Assembly: GCF_000312125.1 (NCBI RefSeq)
Contig: NZ_HE978641.1
Span: 147,533 to 211,532, forward strand
Source of the DNA: Timonella senegalensis JC301
GTDB lineage: Bacteria; Actinomycetota; Actinomycetes; Actinomycetales; Cellulomonadaceae
DNA: 64,000 nt
Direction of reading: 5' to 3'
Positions 35,941 through 43,822 of the stretch are shown in pieces. Within the stretch, counting starts at the first letter, position 1; each line of letters opens with the position of its first letter. Made by a program: the position numbers and the translations under genes. Under the pieces are notes generated by a model. The model was given only the letters and a program-made list of their open reading frames with translations, ran no database searches and was not told the DNA's origin.

Positions 35941-36115
35941 TTCTCCTCCTTGAGAATCTGGGGTGCGATCAGTAGTGCAGGGTGGTGAGGAGTGCGCTTG
36001 TTGGCGCGCAGCCGTTCGGTTTCGATACGGGAATCGAGTGTGGAGCGACTGTGCTTTCCTCGAAGACGAACTCTTCTTTGAGACACCTATAGCGTGCCCT
36101 GCTTCACACCCTTGA

Positions 36116-36131
36116 GTCAACTTCTTGAACT
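36116..36131. promoter_or_regulatory. Operator-like box upstream of chvE copy 1
   Basis: GTCAA-CTT-CTTGAACT lies 176 bases upstream of the chvE start, within a wider dyad TTGAGT...ACTCAA (36112-36134). The same box with a different 3-base spacer precedes chvE copy 2. The bound regulator is unknown. Confidence 0.55.
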
Positions 36132-36209
36132 CAATAAATGATTACGGTTCGATAACGCACTTCTACGCGCCCGTTATACACCGTATACACACCTATGGAT
36201 TCAGGGCAG

Positions 36210-36238
36210 ATTTTCGACGATCCTGCGCACTTTCCAGC
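36210..36238 (-). repeat. Bipartite element between the two chvE genes
   Basis: On the minus strand GCTGGAAAG (from 36238) then exact ATCGTCGAAAAT at 36221-36210. It lies in the 590-base spacer between chvE genes. Confidence 0.86.
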
Positions 36239-36444
36239 GCGCGCTTGCGCATTTACGCAGATAGTTGGCCCAAAGGTCAACAAGCCGGACCGTTTTCTAC
36301 CACCCTCGGCGTTGCGTTCATAGATTTAAGGGCTGAATTCAGGTTGCCTAAACTCAAGCCCTTCGCGCCGCTCAGAATTGGACATTTCCCGCGCCCGGCG
36401 ATCCATCGCCGAGGCCCGTGCCAGGTTTTCTCCCGCACCAAGAA

Positions 36445-36473
36445 GGACGCCCCGCTCACAGAGCGGGGCGTCC
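36445..36473 (-). terminator. Terminator of chvE copy 2
   Basis: GGACGCCCCGCTC (36445-36457) pairs perfectly with GAGCGGGGCGTCC (36461-36473), loop ACA. For minus-strand transcripts it is followed by TTCTTGG. It separates the two chvE genes into separate units. Confidence 0.88.
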
Positions 36474-36530
36474 CGAGCCCAAAGCGTCTCACCACCCTGG
36501 GGCTATTGGTGGTTCTACCAACTAGGAAAC

Positions 36531-37667
36531 CTAGTCGACCGAACCCTTGTCTACGTTAGCCTGCGTGTAGTAACCAGAGTCAATCAGCAGCGAGCTGTAG
36601 TTGTCCTTGGTGACCACATCGGACTCAAGCAGGAACGATGGAACGGTGACCACGCCATTGTCGTAGGTCTCGGTGTCGTTCGTCTCCGGAGCCTTGCCCT
36701 CAAGCAGGTCCTTGGCCGCCTGTACCGACTGTGCAGCCAGTTTGCGGGTGTCCTTGAAGATGGTGGAGTACTGCAGTCCCTCGTTGATCATCTTGACCGA
36801 GGCGATCTCAGCGTCCTGTCCGGTGACCGGAGGCATCGAAGCTGCGTCGTAGCCACCATTCTGCATTGCGGTGATTGCGCCGCGAGCCAGGGCGTCGTTT
36901 GAGGCGAGCACACCGTGGATCTTGTCATTCTGGTAGCTCTTGGCAATCAGGTCGTCCATGCGGGACTGGGCCTTGGCCTGGTCCCATCCCTGGGTTGCCA
37001 CCTGACCGAACTCAGACTGCCCCGACTTCACCACGAGCGTGCCGGCGTCGATGTGCGGCTTGAGCACGCTCATCGCACCGTTGAAGAAGAAGCCTGCGTT
37101 GTTGTCATCGGGCGAGCCAGCGAACATTTCAATGTTGAATGGCCCCTTCTCCCCCGTCTCCTTGCCGTCGGCATCCACGATGCCCAGCGCGGTCAGGAGT
37201 GAGGTGCCTTGCTGAACGCCCACGTTGAAGTTGTCAAAGGTGACGTAGAAGTCCACGTTCTTGTTTCCGGTCAGCAAGCGGTCGTAGGCGATGACCGGGA
37301 TGTTTGCGGCTTCAGCCGCGTCGAGCTGCGTGGACAGAGCCGCGCCGTCAATCGATGCGAGGATCAGGACGTCCACGCCCTTGGTGATCATTTGGTCGAT
37401 CTGTTCCTGCTGGGTCGGGATGTCGTTTCCGGCGTACTGGAGCTCGACCTTGTAGCCCGCTTCCTCGAGGCCTTCACGCACGGCCTTGCCGTCGTTGATC
37501 CAACGCTGCAGCGTCTGCTCCGGCATTGCAACACCAACTGTCTTCTGCTCATCCGAGCCACCAGACCCCGCACCCTCGTCGGTTCCGCCACCTGCACCGG
37601 AGCCTCCGCATGCCGCCAGGGATAGGGCCAGTGCGGCGATGGATGCTGTTGCAAAAAGCTTTCTCAT
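36531..37667 (-). CDS. chvE: ChvE-like sugar-binding lipoprotein, copy 2
   Basis: A 378-aa sugar-binding lipoprotein very similar to copy 1 along its whole length (shared KTVGVAMP, GYKVELQ, TFKDTRKLAAQSV-type segments). Lipobox LSLAAC and an acidic Gly-rich linker precede the binding lobes. It has its own promoter box and terminator and no transporter genes of its own, so it probably also feeds GguAB. A duplication followed by change of ligand preference is a reasonable inference but not shown. Confidence 0.92.
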   Translation of the reverse strand: MRKLFATASIAALALSLAACGGSGAGGGTDEGAGSGGSDEQKTVGVAMPEQTLQRWINDGKAVREGLEEAGYKVELQYAGNDIPTQQEQIDQMITKGVDVLILASIDGAALSTQLDAAEAANIPVIAYDRLLTGNKNVDFYVTFDNFNVGVQQGTSLLTALGIVDADGKETGEKGPFNIEMFAGSPDDNNAGFFFNGAMSVLKPHIDAGTLVVKSGQSEFGQVATQGWDQAKAQSRMDDLIAKSYQNDKIHGVLASNDALARGAITAMQNGGYDAASMPPVTGQDAEIASVKMINEGLQYSTIFKDTRKLAAQSVQAAKDLLEGKAPETNDTETYDNGVVTVPSFLLESDVVTKDNYSSLLIDSGYYTQANVDKGSVD

Positions 37668-37763
37668 GAGAATCCTCCACGTTGAGTTTCGTTTGATTTC
37701 ACGGTCCGGCTCCCGTCAGCCACGACCCTGATGCTTCATTATCGCGACATGCCGTGTATATTT

Positions 37764-37779
37764 GTCAAGCACTTGAACT
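37764..37779. promoter_or_regulatory. Operator-like box upstream of chvE copy 2
   Basis: GTCAA-GCA-CTTGAACT lies 97 bases upstream of the copy 2 start. Thirteen of sixteen positions are identical to the box before copy 1; only the 3-base spacer differs. The core TCAAG-CA-CTTGA is a dyad. Confidence 0.55.
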
Positions 37780-37889
37780 ATTACCCCTCGACGGCCGGTT
37801 TCCTGCGCTCGGAGAACGAACTCCGCGGCGCCGCACGGCCATCTCAGCGCGCCCACCGCGCACCATCACGAGTGGGATGACTAGCGTGA

Positions 37890-37901
37890 ATCGTCGACAA
37901 T
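37890..37901 (+). repeat. Near copy of the core upstream of the GH51 terminator hairpin
   Basis: ATCGTCGACAAT, one mismatch, with no clear GCTGG half. A long hairpin begins ten bases to the right. Confidence 0.6.
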
Positions 37902-37910
37902 CTGGACACA

Positions 37911-37953
37911 CACATGGCCTGCGCCCTGCCAACGGCAGGACACAGGCCATGTG
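37911..37953. terminator. Terminator region beyond the GH51 gene
   Basis: CACATGGCCTG (37911-37921) pairs with CAGGCCATGTG (37943-37953), enclosing a second stem CCTGCC/GGCAGG. A weaker CACCC/GGGTG-type hairpin lies at 37994-38024. Both are between the GH51 stop (38112) and the chvE copy 2 promoter, so they likely end the minus-strand GH51 transcript. Confidence 0.8.
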
Positions 37954-38111
37954 TCTTTCGCCCCTGCGGGGCGCTCATTTACCACGATTGACTCACCCAC
38001 CATGCCCCTCCCTGCGGGTGGGTGGTTACGTCCTACCTGCCAACCGGGATCTGGTGCCGCCAGCGCCTTCCCCTAGGCAGCGAGATCAGACCCGCCGCAG
38101 GCCGCAGGCAC

Positions 38112-39650
38112 TCACGCGAGGTCGAGTGCGATCGTGACGTAGGAGTGTGCTGGGAGGGTGACCTCCAACGCGTCGCCGTCCACCGTGAAGCCCTCGAACG
38201 CTACCGGAGCAACTGCCTCTGGGTGCGCTGGCGAGTTGTGGTCCGCGATTTCTGTCGAGGTGAGCAGGCGCGCCTCGCCCACAGTCCAGTCACGTCCGCG
38301 CAGGTCAATGCGGATGGTGCGGGCCTCATCGAGGTGCACGTTGGATAGGGACAGGAGCGAGCTTGCGCCATCCTCAGCAACCGAGGCGGATGCCGAAACC
38401 ACGTTGAAGCGCTTGTCCGCAGCCTCCATGCGCTCGCGCTGACCGCGGAACGACACATCGAGTGCAAGGGCGTCGTGGTGTGCGGTGTTCATCTCGAACA
38501 CGTGGTAGGTCGGGGTCAGCACAAGTGCGCCGGTGTCTGGGTCCGTGAGGATCATCGCCTGCAAAACGTTGACGGTCTGCGCAATGTTCGCCATGACTAG
38601 GCGCTCTGCGTGACGAGTGAAGATGTCGAAGTGTGTGGACGCAACCAGAGCGTCTCGCATCGTGTTCTGCTGGTACAAGAAGCCCGGGTTGGTACCTTCT
38701 TCAACCTGCCACCAGGTGCCCCACTCGTCCAGAACCAGACCGATGGTCTTGCATGGGTCATAGTGGTCCATGATCGTGGAGTGGCGGGTCAGCAGGGTGT
38801 CCACGTGCTGCGAGTTCGCCATGGTGCGGTAGTACTCGTCCTCCGTGAAGGTGAGGGCCTTGCCCTTGTTCTCCCACTCGCGGGTCATCGTGTAGTAGTG
38901 CAGAGAGATGGCCTGATAGGGGCTCATCACGTTCATGGAGTTGCAGGACACACAACCCACGGACTTCATGAGTGTCTCGGTCCAGTGGAAGTCATCCACG
39001 TTCGGTCCGCCCGCAATACGGTAGAGCTTGTTGTCGCCGTGGTCGCGGCAGAACGTGGAGTACTGGCGGGCAAGGTCAGCGAACTGCTCCACGCGCATGT
39101 TTCCGCCGCAGCCCCAGTTCTCGTTGCCGACGCCCCAGAACGGAACCTTCCACGCCTTGTCGCGGCCGTTCTTGCGGCGCAGCTCAACCATGGGTGAGTC
39201 GTCGTCGCGGGTCATGTACTCAACCCACTGGCTCATTTCCTGCACGGTTCCCGAGCCCACGTTACCGGCGATGTACGCGTCGGCGCCCAGCATTTCGCAC
39301 AGGTCCATGAACTCGTGGGTGCCAAAGTGGTTGTTCTCCACCACGTTGCCCCAGTGCGAGTTGACCATCTTCGGCCGGTTCTCGCGTGGGCCAATACCAT
39401 CCTGCCAGTGGTACTCGTCTGCAAAGCAGCCGCCCGGCCATCGCAGGTTGGGGATGTTGAGCTTCTTGAGTGCCTCGACAACGTCGAGGCGGATGCCGCG
39501 CTCGTTCGGGATCTCGGAGTCCTCGCCCACCCAGAAGCCGCCGTAGATACAGCGTCCGAGGTGCTCGGCGAAGTGTCCGTACTGGTGCTTGGAGATCTTC
39601 GCGCCCGGAAGATCGAGGTTGATGACTGCAGATGCGGTCTCGGTAGCCAT
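38112..39650 (-). CDS. abfA: Intracellular GH51 alpha-N-arabinofuranosidase
   Basis: A 512-aa GH51 enzyme that removes alpha-L-arabinofuranosyl residues from arabino-oligosaccharides. The acid/base Glu is Glu177 in WGVGNENWG and the nucleophile is Glu309 in [30 protein letters not shown] near residue 68 is typical. The full domain is present, with the beta-sandwich at the C-terminus. There is no signal peptide, so it acts inside the cell. AAGGAAA precedes the ATG. Twin LacI-type operators lie 40 bases upstream, shared with the divergent GH127 gene. Confidence 0.95.
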   Translation of the reverse strand: MATETASAVINLDLPGAKISKHQYGHFAEHLGRCIYGGFWVGEDSEIPNERGIRLDVVEALKKLNIPNLRWPGGCFADEYHWQDGIGPRENRPKMVNSHWGNVVENNHFGTHEFMDLCEMLGADAYIAGNVGSGTVQEMSQWVEYMTRDDDSPMVELRRKNGRDKAWKVPFWGVGNENWGCGGNMRVEQFADLARQYSTFCRDHGDNKLYRIAGGPNVDDFHWTETLMKSVGCVSCNSMNVMSPYQAISLHYYTMTREWENKGKALTFTEDEYYRTMANSQHVDTLLTRHSTIMDHYDPCKTIGLVLDEWGTWWQVEEGTNPGFLYQQNTMRDALVASTHFDIFTRHAERLVMANIAQTVNVLQAMILTDPDTGALVLTPTYHVFEMNTAHHDALALDVSFRGQRERMEAADKRFNVVSASASVAEDGASSLLSLSNVHLDEARTIRIDLRGRDWTVGEARLLTSTEIADHNSPAHPEAVAPVAFEGFTVDGDALEVTLPAHSYVTIALDLA

Positions 39651-39690
39651 GGGGTTTCCTTCGTTGGAAGTTGCTGGACTAGGTCCGGTT

Positions 39691-39729
39691 TGTAAATCGA
39701 TTTACAACGCTACTGTAAATCGATTTACA
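39691..39729. promoter_or_regulatory. Twin LacI-type operators between GH51 and GH127
   Basis: The perfect 16-base palindrome TGTAAATCGATTTACA occurs twice, at 39691-39706 and 39714-39729. Their centres are 23 bases apart, about two helical turns, so two dimers could bind on the same face. They lie between the divergent GH51 and GH127 start codons. The LacI regulator encoded downstream of GH127 is the likeliest ligand. Confidence 0.88.
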
Positions 39730-39840
39730 ATGTCCAGTGAGTCGTCGATAATTTTTCGTGTGGGGCGCTGGCGCCCCACCTCATTTCCGACGATCGACCT
39801 CCTGACCAGATCCACATTCCTGACAGCACTAGGGGCTTTG

Positions 39841-42180
39841 ATGTTGGCTTTTCCACTGTCCGCAGTGACCCTCACAGACGGGCCGTTCCGAGCGGCGCAG
39901 GACACGGGGCTCACCTACGTCCTGAGCCTCGACCCGGACAGGCTCCTCTCCCCCGTACTGCGAGAGGCCGGCCTGCAACCGCGGGCGCGCAGCTACGGCA
40001 ACTGGGAGGACTCGGGGCTCGACGGGCACACCCTCGGGCACGTGCTTTCGGCCCTCTCCGCGCACTGGGCAGCAACCCGGGACGAGCGTGCGCTGGAGCG
40101 GCTCACCTATCTGGTGGCAGAGATCGCCCGCGCTCAAGCCCACCTCGGCACGGGGTATGTGGGTGGCGTCCCGCACGGCGTCGAGCTCTGGGAGCGAATC
40201 GCGGGCGGGAAAGTGGAACCGGACTCGTTTGGGCTGAACGGCGCGTGGGTCCCTTGGTACAACCTGCACAAGCTGTTCGCCGGACTCATTGACGCGAACA
40301 GGAGCGCGGGTTCTGCGCTGGCGCTCGAGGTCGTGACCAGACTCGCCGACTGGTGGGTCGACATAGCCCGCCCCATGAGCGATGAACTGTTCGAGGCGAT
40401 GCTACGGACCGAGTTCGGCGCCATGAACGCCTCCTACGCGGACTTGTTCGAGCTGACGGGCAACCCCGAGTACGCGGTCATGTCCAAGCGGTTCACGGAC
40501 CTGGCACTGTTCTCGCCGTTGGCCGCGGGCGAGCACCCGCTCCCCGGGATGCACGCAAACACCCAGATAGCCAAGGCCTTTGGGTATGCGCGGGTGGCCC
40601 GCACGAGCAACGATCCCGCGTACTTGGGTGCGGCGCGCGCCGCGTGGTCGCTCGTGGCCAACCGCCACACGTTCGCGTTCGGCGGCAACTCGATGCGCGA
40701 GCACTTCACCGCCGCGCTCGGCGAGGCATTCGGGTCCGAGCAGGGTCCCGAGACCTGCAACACCTACAACATGCTGCGCCTGACCACCGAACTTTTGGCC
40801 GCACCCCAACCCGGCGGTGCCCCCTCATCAGGCAACGGCGTATTACTCGACTTTTACGAACGCGCGATGTTCAACCACATCCTCTCGTCCACCCACCCAG
40901 AGACCGGTGGGCTCGTGTACTTCACTCCCGTGCGCCCAGACCACTACCGCGTGTACTCACAATCGCAGGAGTGCTTCTGGTGCTGCGTGGGCACCGGCAT
41001 GGAAAACCACGCTCGCTATGGCGAGCTGATCTATGGCCGCGAGGGCGATGCGATTACCGTGAACCTGCAGGTGGCCTCCCGTCTTCGCGCGGACGATCTG
41101 GACCTCGAGCTGGAACAGCTCACCACGGCGCTGACCTCGGACTCGATTGAGATTGTCATACACAGGGCGCCGGCCACACCCGTGGACATTGCCGTGCGCA
41201 TACCGTGGTGGGCTGAGGAGTCCGGCGGCTCCTCCTCCACCGTCCGCACCTTTTCCCGCACCTGGCAGCCCGGCGACCGCGTCTCGATCCCACTGACCAA
41301 GCGCCTGACAACCCACACGACCCCAGCCTCCCACCGGGCGGCGGAGGGGGCTGGGACCAGCGCTATCGTCGAAAATCTGGAGTGGGTTGCGTTCCAGCAC
41401 GGCCCAGCCGTGCTGGCCGCCCGCGGCGGCCAGCAAGACCTGGACGGCCTAATTTCCGACGATTCACGCATGGGCCACGTCGCCTCCGGTCCGCTGCACC
41501 CTCTTGCTGAAACCCCGATTGTTTTCGATGTGGACTCGGCTGTGCTGTCGGAGGACGGGAACGAGGTTTCCGTGACAGCCGCCGACGGGCGCACAGTCGA
41601 GTTGGAGCCGTTCTGGCAACTCCATGACGCGCGCTACACCATGTACTTCCCACTCGCATCGGACCAGACTCCGGCCAACGTACTGGACGTCCTCAAGCGA
41701 GTGGACCGTGCAACCCCGCAACTTTCCGCCAATCTGATTGACCAGATTGCCACAGGTGAGCAGCAGCCCGAGTCAGACCACGGCTTCAACGGCACGGATT
41801 CGGCGGCCCGCACTGACGGCACAATCAGGTGGCGCGAGGCCACCGGTCACTTCGAGTACACGCTCCGCACCGGCGGCCAGGTCCCTGGGTCGCTCGTGAT
41901 CGTGGCGTCGCAGCAGGAGACCGCGAGCGCTGTGCGCGTTGTGCTCGGTGGGAGCGGCGCGCAGGGCGTCGCCGGGAGCGAAACCGAGGGCGGAGCCGAC
42001 GTTGGAGTGATCTCGATGGAAGCCCGCGCGCTGGAGAGTGAGCCCGCCCGCGAGTTCACTTTTGACCTTATGGACGTTGCCACCAGGTGGGCGGGCGCGT
42101 CCGAACTTTCAATCCGGTTCCAGTCGGTCGGATGCTCAGGTCTGACGCCGCGAATCCACGGGATCCGACTGTTGAGGTAG
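39841..42180 (+). CDS. GH127 beta-L-arabinofuranosidase family protein
   Basis: A 779-aa DUF1680/GH127 enzyme. Characterised relatives (HypBA1) release beta-linked L-arabinofuranose using a zinc-bound Cys nucleophile. The zinc ligands can be matched: Glu304 and Cys306 in PETCNTYNM, and Cys381-Cys382 in ECFWCCVGTGMENH. The N-terminus FPLSAVTLTDGPFRAAQ is typical. I chose ATG 39841 because the frame upstream runs through the operators. No signal peptide is present. Two bipartite element cores (41365-41376, and a variant at 41451) lie in the coding sequence. Confidence 0.9.
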   Translation: MLAFPLSAVTLTDGPFRAAQDTGLTYVLSLDPDRLLSPVLREAGLQPRARSYGNWEDSGLDGHTLGHVLSALSAHWAATRDERALERLTYLVAEIARAQAHLGTGYVGGVPHGVELWERIAGGKVEPDSFGLNGAWVPWYNLHKLFAGLIDANRSAGSALALEVVTRLADWWVDIARPMSDELFEAMLRTEFGAMNASYADLFELTGNPEYAVMSKRFTDLALFSPLAAGEHPLPGMHANTQIAKAFGYARVARTSNDPAYLGAARAAWSLVANRHTFAFGGNSMREHFTAALGEAFGSEQGPETCNTYNMLRLTTELLAAPQPGGAPSSGNGVLLDFYERAMFNHILSSTHPETGGLVYFTPVRPDHYRVYSQSQECFWCCVGTGMENHARYGELIYGREGDAITVNLQVASRLRADDLDLELEQLTTALTSDSIEIVIHRAPATPVDIAVRIPWWAEESGGSSSTVRTFSRTWQPGDRVSIPLTKRLTTHTTPASHRAAEGAGTSAIVENLEWVAFQHGPAVLAARGGQQDLDGLISDDSRMGHVASGPLHPLAETPIVFDVDSAVLSEDGNEVSVTAADGRTVELEPFWQLHDARYTMYFPLASDQTPANVLDVLKRVDRATPQLSANLIDQIATGEQQPESDHGFNGTDSAARTDGTIRWREATGHFEYTLRTGGQVPGSLVIVASQQETASAVRVVLGGSGAQGVAGSETEGGADVGVISMEARALESEPAREFTFDLMDVATRWAGASELSIRFQSVGCSGLTPRIHGIRLLR
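41350..41376 (+). repeat. Bipartite element inside the GH127 gene
   Basis: GCTGGGACC (41350-41358) then exact ATCGTCGAAAAT at 41365-41376, read in frame as IVEN. It is wholly within the GH127 coding sequence. Confidence 0.85.
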
Positions 42181-42239
42181 CACGGCAGATAACCTTGCAG
42201 GAAAGCATCCGTGCACCTCGCATCGAAAGGACTCTCACC

Positions 42240-42599
42240 ATGGGATGGTTTACACGGCGCAAGGCCGAGGCACCCACAGTGCCCGGCGTTCCCTTTGTCT
42301 TCCTAGTTGAAGACCTGTTTATCATCACCGGCCGGGGGCAAGTGTTCACGGGGAAAGTTGAGTCTGGCACGATCGCGGTGGGCCAGCGCGTCAACGTGAA
42401 CGTCTCCGGACACAACTTCCCCGCCGTGGTCTCGGGACTGGAGAAGTTTGCCGAGAAGGCCACTGCCGCGAGCGCCGGCGAGGTCGTGGGCGTGCTGCTG
42501 AAGGGCCTCGATCCCGAGGCAGTTCCCCGCGTCACGCTGGGCAGCGATAACTACATCGACGCCTCGGCCATCAAGAACATTCAGATTACGCAGGCCTAA
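42240..42599 (+). CDS. Stand-alone EF-Tu domain II-like protein
   Basis: A 119-aa protein with a translation-factor beta-barrel fold: FVFLVEDLFIITGRGQVFTG, KVESGTIAVGQRVNVNV and GEVVGVLLKGLD match domain II of EF-Tu. There is no GTPase domain. The first ten residues (MGWFTRRKAE) are basic. GAAAGGA precedes the ATG. It is between the GH127 and LacI genes on the same strand, 60 and 28 bases away, so it is probably co-transcribed. What it does in an arabinose locus is unknown. Confidence 0.8.
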   Translation: MGWFTRRKAEAPTVPGVPFVFLVEDLFIITGRGQVFTGKVESGTIAVGQRVNVNVSGHNFPAVVSGLEKFAEKATAASAGEVVGVLLKGLDPEAVPRVTLGSDNYIDASAIKNIQITQA

Positions 42600-42627
42600 C
42601 AGCCAATATCTCCAATAAGGACCGCCC

Positions 42628-43674
42628 GTGAATAACGAACACAGATCGCCCGTCACTATCTCTGACGTGGCGCGGGCTGCTGGTGTCTCCACGGCCTCGG
42701 TGTCCTCGGTTATCAACGGGCGGGCGCGGGTGAGCGCAACAACCAAGGAACGCATTCTCGCCGCTATCAACGAGTTGGGCTACCAAATCAACCCCACGGC
42801 CAGGATGCTCCGGGCCGGGCGCACCGACGCAATAGGTTTGGTGGTTCCAGAACTCAACCAGCCCTACTTCGGCCAACTCGCAACGCACCTCGCGGACCAG
42901 CTGGGCCCAATGGGTAAACACCTCGTGGTGCAGCGCTCGGGCGGCAGCAGGGAGCAGGAACTTGCGGCGGCGTCGTTTGCGCGCTTGAGGATGTATGACG
43001 GCGTCATCATCTCGGTTGTAGGGCTCGATCCGCAGGAACTCGAACGCTTGGGATTCTCCACCCCCGTGGTCCTGATCGGTGAGCGCTCGGGCGAGCAACG
43101 GTTCGACCACATTGCCATGGACAACCAGGGCGGAGCCGCCACCGCCGTGCGGCACCTCGTAGAGCACGGCGCGCGGCGCATCGCGCTCCTTGGCGGTGAC
43201 TTGCACGGCGGAATCGACATGTCCACGCTGCGTACCGCCGGATATGTGGCGGAACTTCGCGCCTGCGGGCTCGAGGTGGACGAACGCCTCGTCGTGCCCA
43301 TGCCGATGTTCGACCGTGAATCGGGCCACCGCGCGGTCCACAGCCTCGCAGCGGATGGTGTTCCCTTTGACGCCGTGTTCGCCATGACGGACGTAGTTGC
43401 TCTGGGTGCGCTCCGGGCGCTCTCCGAGCTTGGTCTGCGCGTCCCTGAGGACGTCCAGGTGGTTGGCTTCGACAACATCACCGAGTCCGCGTACTCAACA
43501 CCTGCGCTCACCAGCATCGACCCCAACAAACCTGAAATCGCGCGCACCGCGCTCTCCCTGTTGATGGAACGCATCGATTCCGAGCGTGCCGCAAACCCGG
43601 GTGACCTGCGGCTGGAACCCAGGGAGATCGTCGTAAATACGAGTCTTGTACACCGGGAGAGCACTCGCGCCTAG
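42628..43674 (+). CDS. LacI-family regulator
   Basis: A 348-aa LacI-type repressor. The HTH/hinge region is ISDVARAAGVSTASVSSVIN near residue 11, followed by the periplasmic-binding-like sensor domain (IGLVVPELNQPYFGQLATHL, then DVQVVGFDNITESAYSTPAL). GTG at 42628 follows AAGGACC. It is third in the GH127 operon and is the best candidate for binding the twin operators upstream of GH127 and GH51. Confidence 0.92.
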   Translation: MNNEHRSPVTISDVARAAGVSTASVSSVINGRARVSATTKERILAAINELGYQINPTARMLRAGRTDAIGLVVPELNQPYFGQLATHLADQLGPMGKHLVVQRSGGSREQELAAASFARLRMYDGVIISVVGLDPQELERLGFSTPVVLIGERSGEQRFDHIAMDNQGGAATAVRHLVEHGARRIALLGGDLHGGIDMSTLRTAGYVAELRACGLEVDERLVVPMPMFDRESGHRAVHSLAADGVPFDAVFAMTDVVALGALRALSELGLRVPEDVQVVGFDNITESAYSTPALTSIDPNKPEIARTALSLLMERIDSERAANPGDLRLEPREIVVNTSLVHRESTRA

Positions 43675-43695
43675 CGCGCGCACCCACCACCCACG

Positions 43696-43764
43696 CGACC
43701 TTGTACCTCTGACGGTGAGACTGACCCTCTAAGGCACAATCTCGCGGTGAAAGGTACAAGGTCG
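43696..43764. terminator. Hairpin between LacI and GH43 genes
   Basis: CGACCTTGTACCT (43696-43708) pairs perfectly with AGGTACAAGGTCG (43752-43764) around a 43-base loop. It lies between two convergent genes. The large loop is odd for a simple terminator. Confidence 0.6.
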
Positions 43765-43822
43765 GGGGGTAACTGCGCGGGCGCAACGGAGTCACGCAAG
43801 CGCAGGGCAAGCGGTGTGGCGA

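Noticed and set aside
39589-39840. N-terminal extension of the GH127 frame
   Set aside because: It runs through the twin operators and overlaps the start of GH51. Homology begins at FPLSAV, just after ATG 39841.
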